Shown here: positions 62,694-64,000 of the stretch, one piece after another
How positions within the stretch are numbered: the first letter of the stretch is position 1
Layout of the letters: every line of letters begins with the position of its first letter
Source: Zerene cesonia
Taxonomy: Eukaryota; Arthropoda; Insecta; Lepidoptera; Pieridae
Assembly (NCBI RefSeq): GCF_012273895.1
Contig: NC_052113.1
Span: forward strand, 3,958,195 to 4,022,194
DNA length: 64,000 nt
Direction of reading: 5' to 3'
Notes under the pieces: generated by a model
The model's database searches: none
The model's input: the letters and a program-made list of their open reading frames with translations, nothing else
Told to the model about the DNA's origin: nothing
Position numbers and translations under genes: made by a program

Positions 62694-62928
62694 TACTAGC
62701 AGCTCGTCCCGGCTTCGCCAGAATATTAAGATTCCATTTTTATCCCAAAGGAGCATTTAATCGGGATAAAAAGTATCCTATCACCCATGTCAGCTCATAC
62801 ACTGTCTGTGTATGAGCTGACTTGGGGTATACCAAGTTTCATTAAAATCCGTTCAGTAATTTCAATGTGATTGATAGACAAACATCCAAACAAACAAACT
62901 TTCACATTTATAATATTAGTGTGAAATG
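62694..62928 (+). mobile_element. Family F short element, copy 2, with an inverted internal duplication
   Basis: 'ctagcagctcgtcccggctt', 'gggataaaaagtatcctatc', 'ccaagtttcattaaaatccg' and 'tttcacatttataatattag'. Between 'cccatgtcagctcatacac' and 'taccaagtttc' it carries an extra inverted copy of the preceding bases (perfect 14-bp arms 62788-62801 and 62807-62820) that copy 1 lacks. Confidence 0.88.
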
Positions 62929-64000
62929 TTATATACTTATAGTGTAATGTGATAAAAGTAACATTTACGTTATCCCCCCACAAAAATAAATAGCATAGTT
63001 TTCGGCGTTTTCAGTGTGTTACATTTTTAACACACACTTTTGTATTTGTATTTTGTGTTTCAATTTAAAATATATATACAAAGTAATTATACAGTGGAAT
63101 AGGTTGTTTTTTCTATTGAAAATTGTGAGAAAGAGACTATAAAAATTTATTGACGAAGTGCTACCGTATCTTCACCAGCTTGTTTTAAGTTCGCATGAAA
63201 ATGAGATATTTCACCGCACTAAAAATAGCATACCTATAATCTATAAGCCTACATATATTTATAGATTTCTATAATATAAGGAAAACGTTGATTTTAATAT
63301 AAAAATAATAAACAAAAACGTCCGTCAATATTATTGAAAACGCATGAAGTGAGCACAAATAACACATGAATAATGTAGGTACGTGTAAATTCAAAGAGAC
63401 AAGACAAGCAGTATGAAAGCACGGGGGAAATAAACATGTCAGTGCATGTTACGCTGAAAACAGAGAATGCATACGGCTCTCGCGCGGGGGATGCCAGTAC
63501 ATCAAGTAAATTTGTTGCCTAAGTATACGTTATATTGTGCTGGGCTTTATACTATCGTGATGTTTAAATTTTTTTTTAGTAATGGAACTGTAGGAAAAAT
63601 ACCATGAAAAAATGATTAAAAGTATAGGTATAGTGTCTGAGTGTCTATACCAGTATCTGTACCTACTTATATAGCTTAATTTTAAATGCCTTCCACATAG
63701 CGAAAGTATAACTTTAAGTGATTTTGTAATAAATGAAATTTATGTAAATGGCTTGTTAACACAAAAATAACAAATATATAAAACAGAACATTTTTATGAA
63801 TACAAAACTTCATTGACATAATAATTGTAGGTACTGGTATACCATTTTCGGCTTAGTAGAGTGAAAATGTACTTATGGGATACGGTATACGCTATTTTAA
63901 TAGAATTCCTGATAGTTTTAAGAGTTTAGCAGTGCTAAATTTAAAAACTATACTCAAATGTAAAAAAATGATTATAGAATTAAAATGTAAAATTTACATT
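62929..64000. other. AT-rich non-coding stretch at the right edge
   Basis: No exon or repeat recognised. Confidence 0.4.

Overview
The window is AT-rich eukaryotic DNA with short exons, GT-AG introns and many short interspersed repeats. The repeats (short elements ending in 'gcggggcgcagctagt'-like sequence, tRNA-derived SINEs with TGA-repeat tails, TTGAA-tailed LINEs) and the insect-like proteins point to a butterfly or moth (Lepidoptera). There is no sign of prokaryotic gene organisation.

Two protein-coding loci can be supported, both on the minus strand. At the left edge (439-2051) are two joined exons of a BTB/POZ protein matching the insect serine-enriched protein (gprs); the rest of that gene runs off the left end and its upstream exons are not visible. 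At 39288-46836 is a complete ten-exon gene for a polypeptide N-acetylgalactosaminyltransferase (GalNAc-T/PGANT). All exon junctions keep phase and the product is 608 residues: a type II membrane anchor, a GT-A/Gal-GalNAc-T catalytic domain and a C-terminal ricin-type lectin domain. The two genes have no evident functional link.

The remainder (2-39 kb and 47-64 kb) is intronic or intergenic DNA with mobile-element copies. These include four SINE families, several of them with clear target-site duplications, and at least seven families of short non-autonomous elements that share similar ends but differ in their bodies. There are also two snapback elements resembling Penelope-like LTRs and one CR1/Jockey-type LINE insertion at 54.1-56.1 kb. 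Three assembly gaps are exactly 1000 N each and all lie in or beside repeats.

The most unusual structures are these. The LINE insertion carries its own 3' terminus as a 90-bp perfect inverted repeat at both ends, inside a single 15-bp target duplication. The two Penelope-like snapback copies have lost opposite arms. A perfect 26-bp hairpin lies at 58968-59024. A tRNA-like SINE is enclosed by a 45-bp inverted repeat. I found no CRISPR array, rRNA gene, convincing functional tRNA gene or operon.
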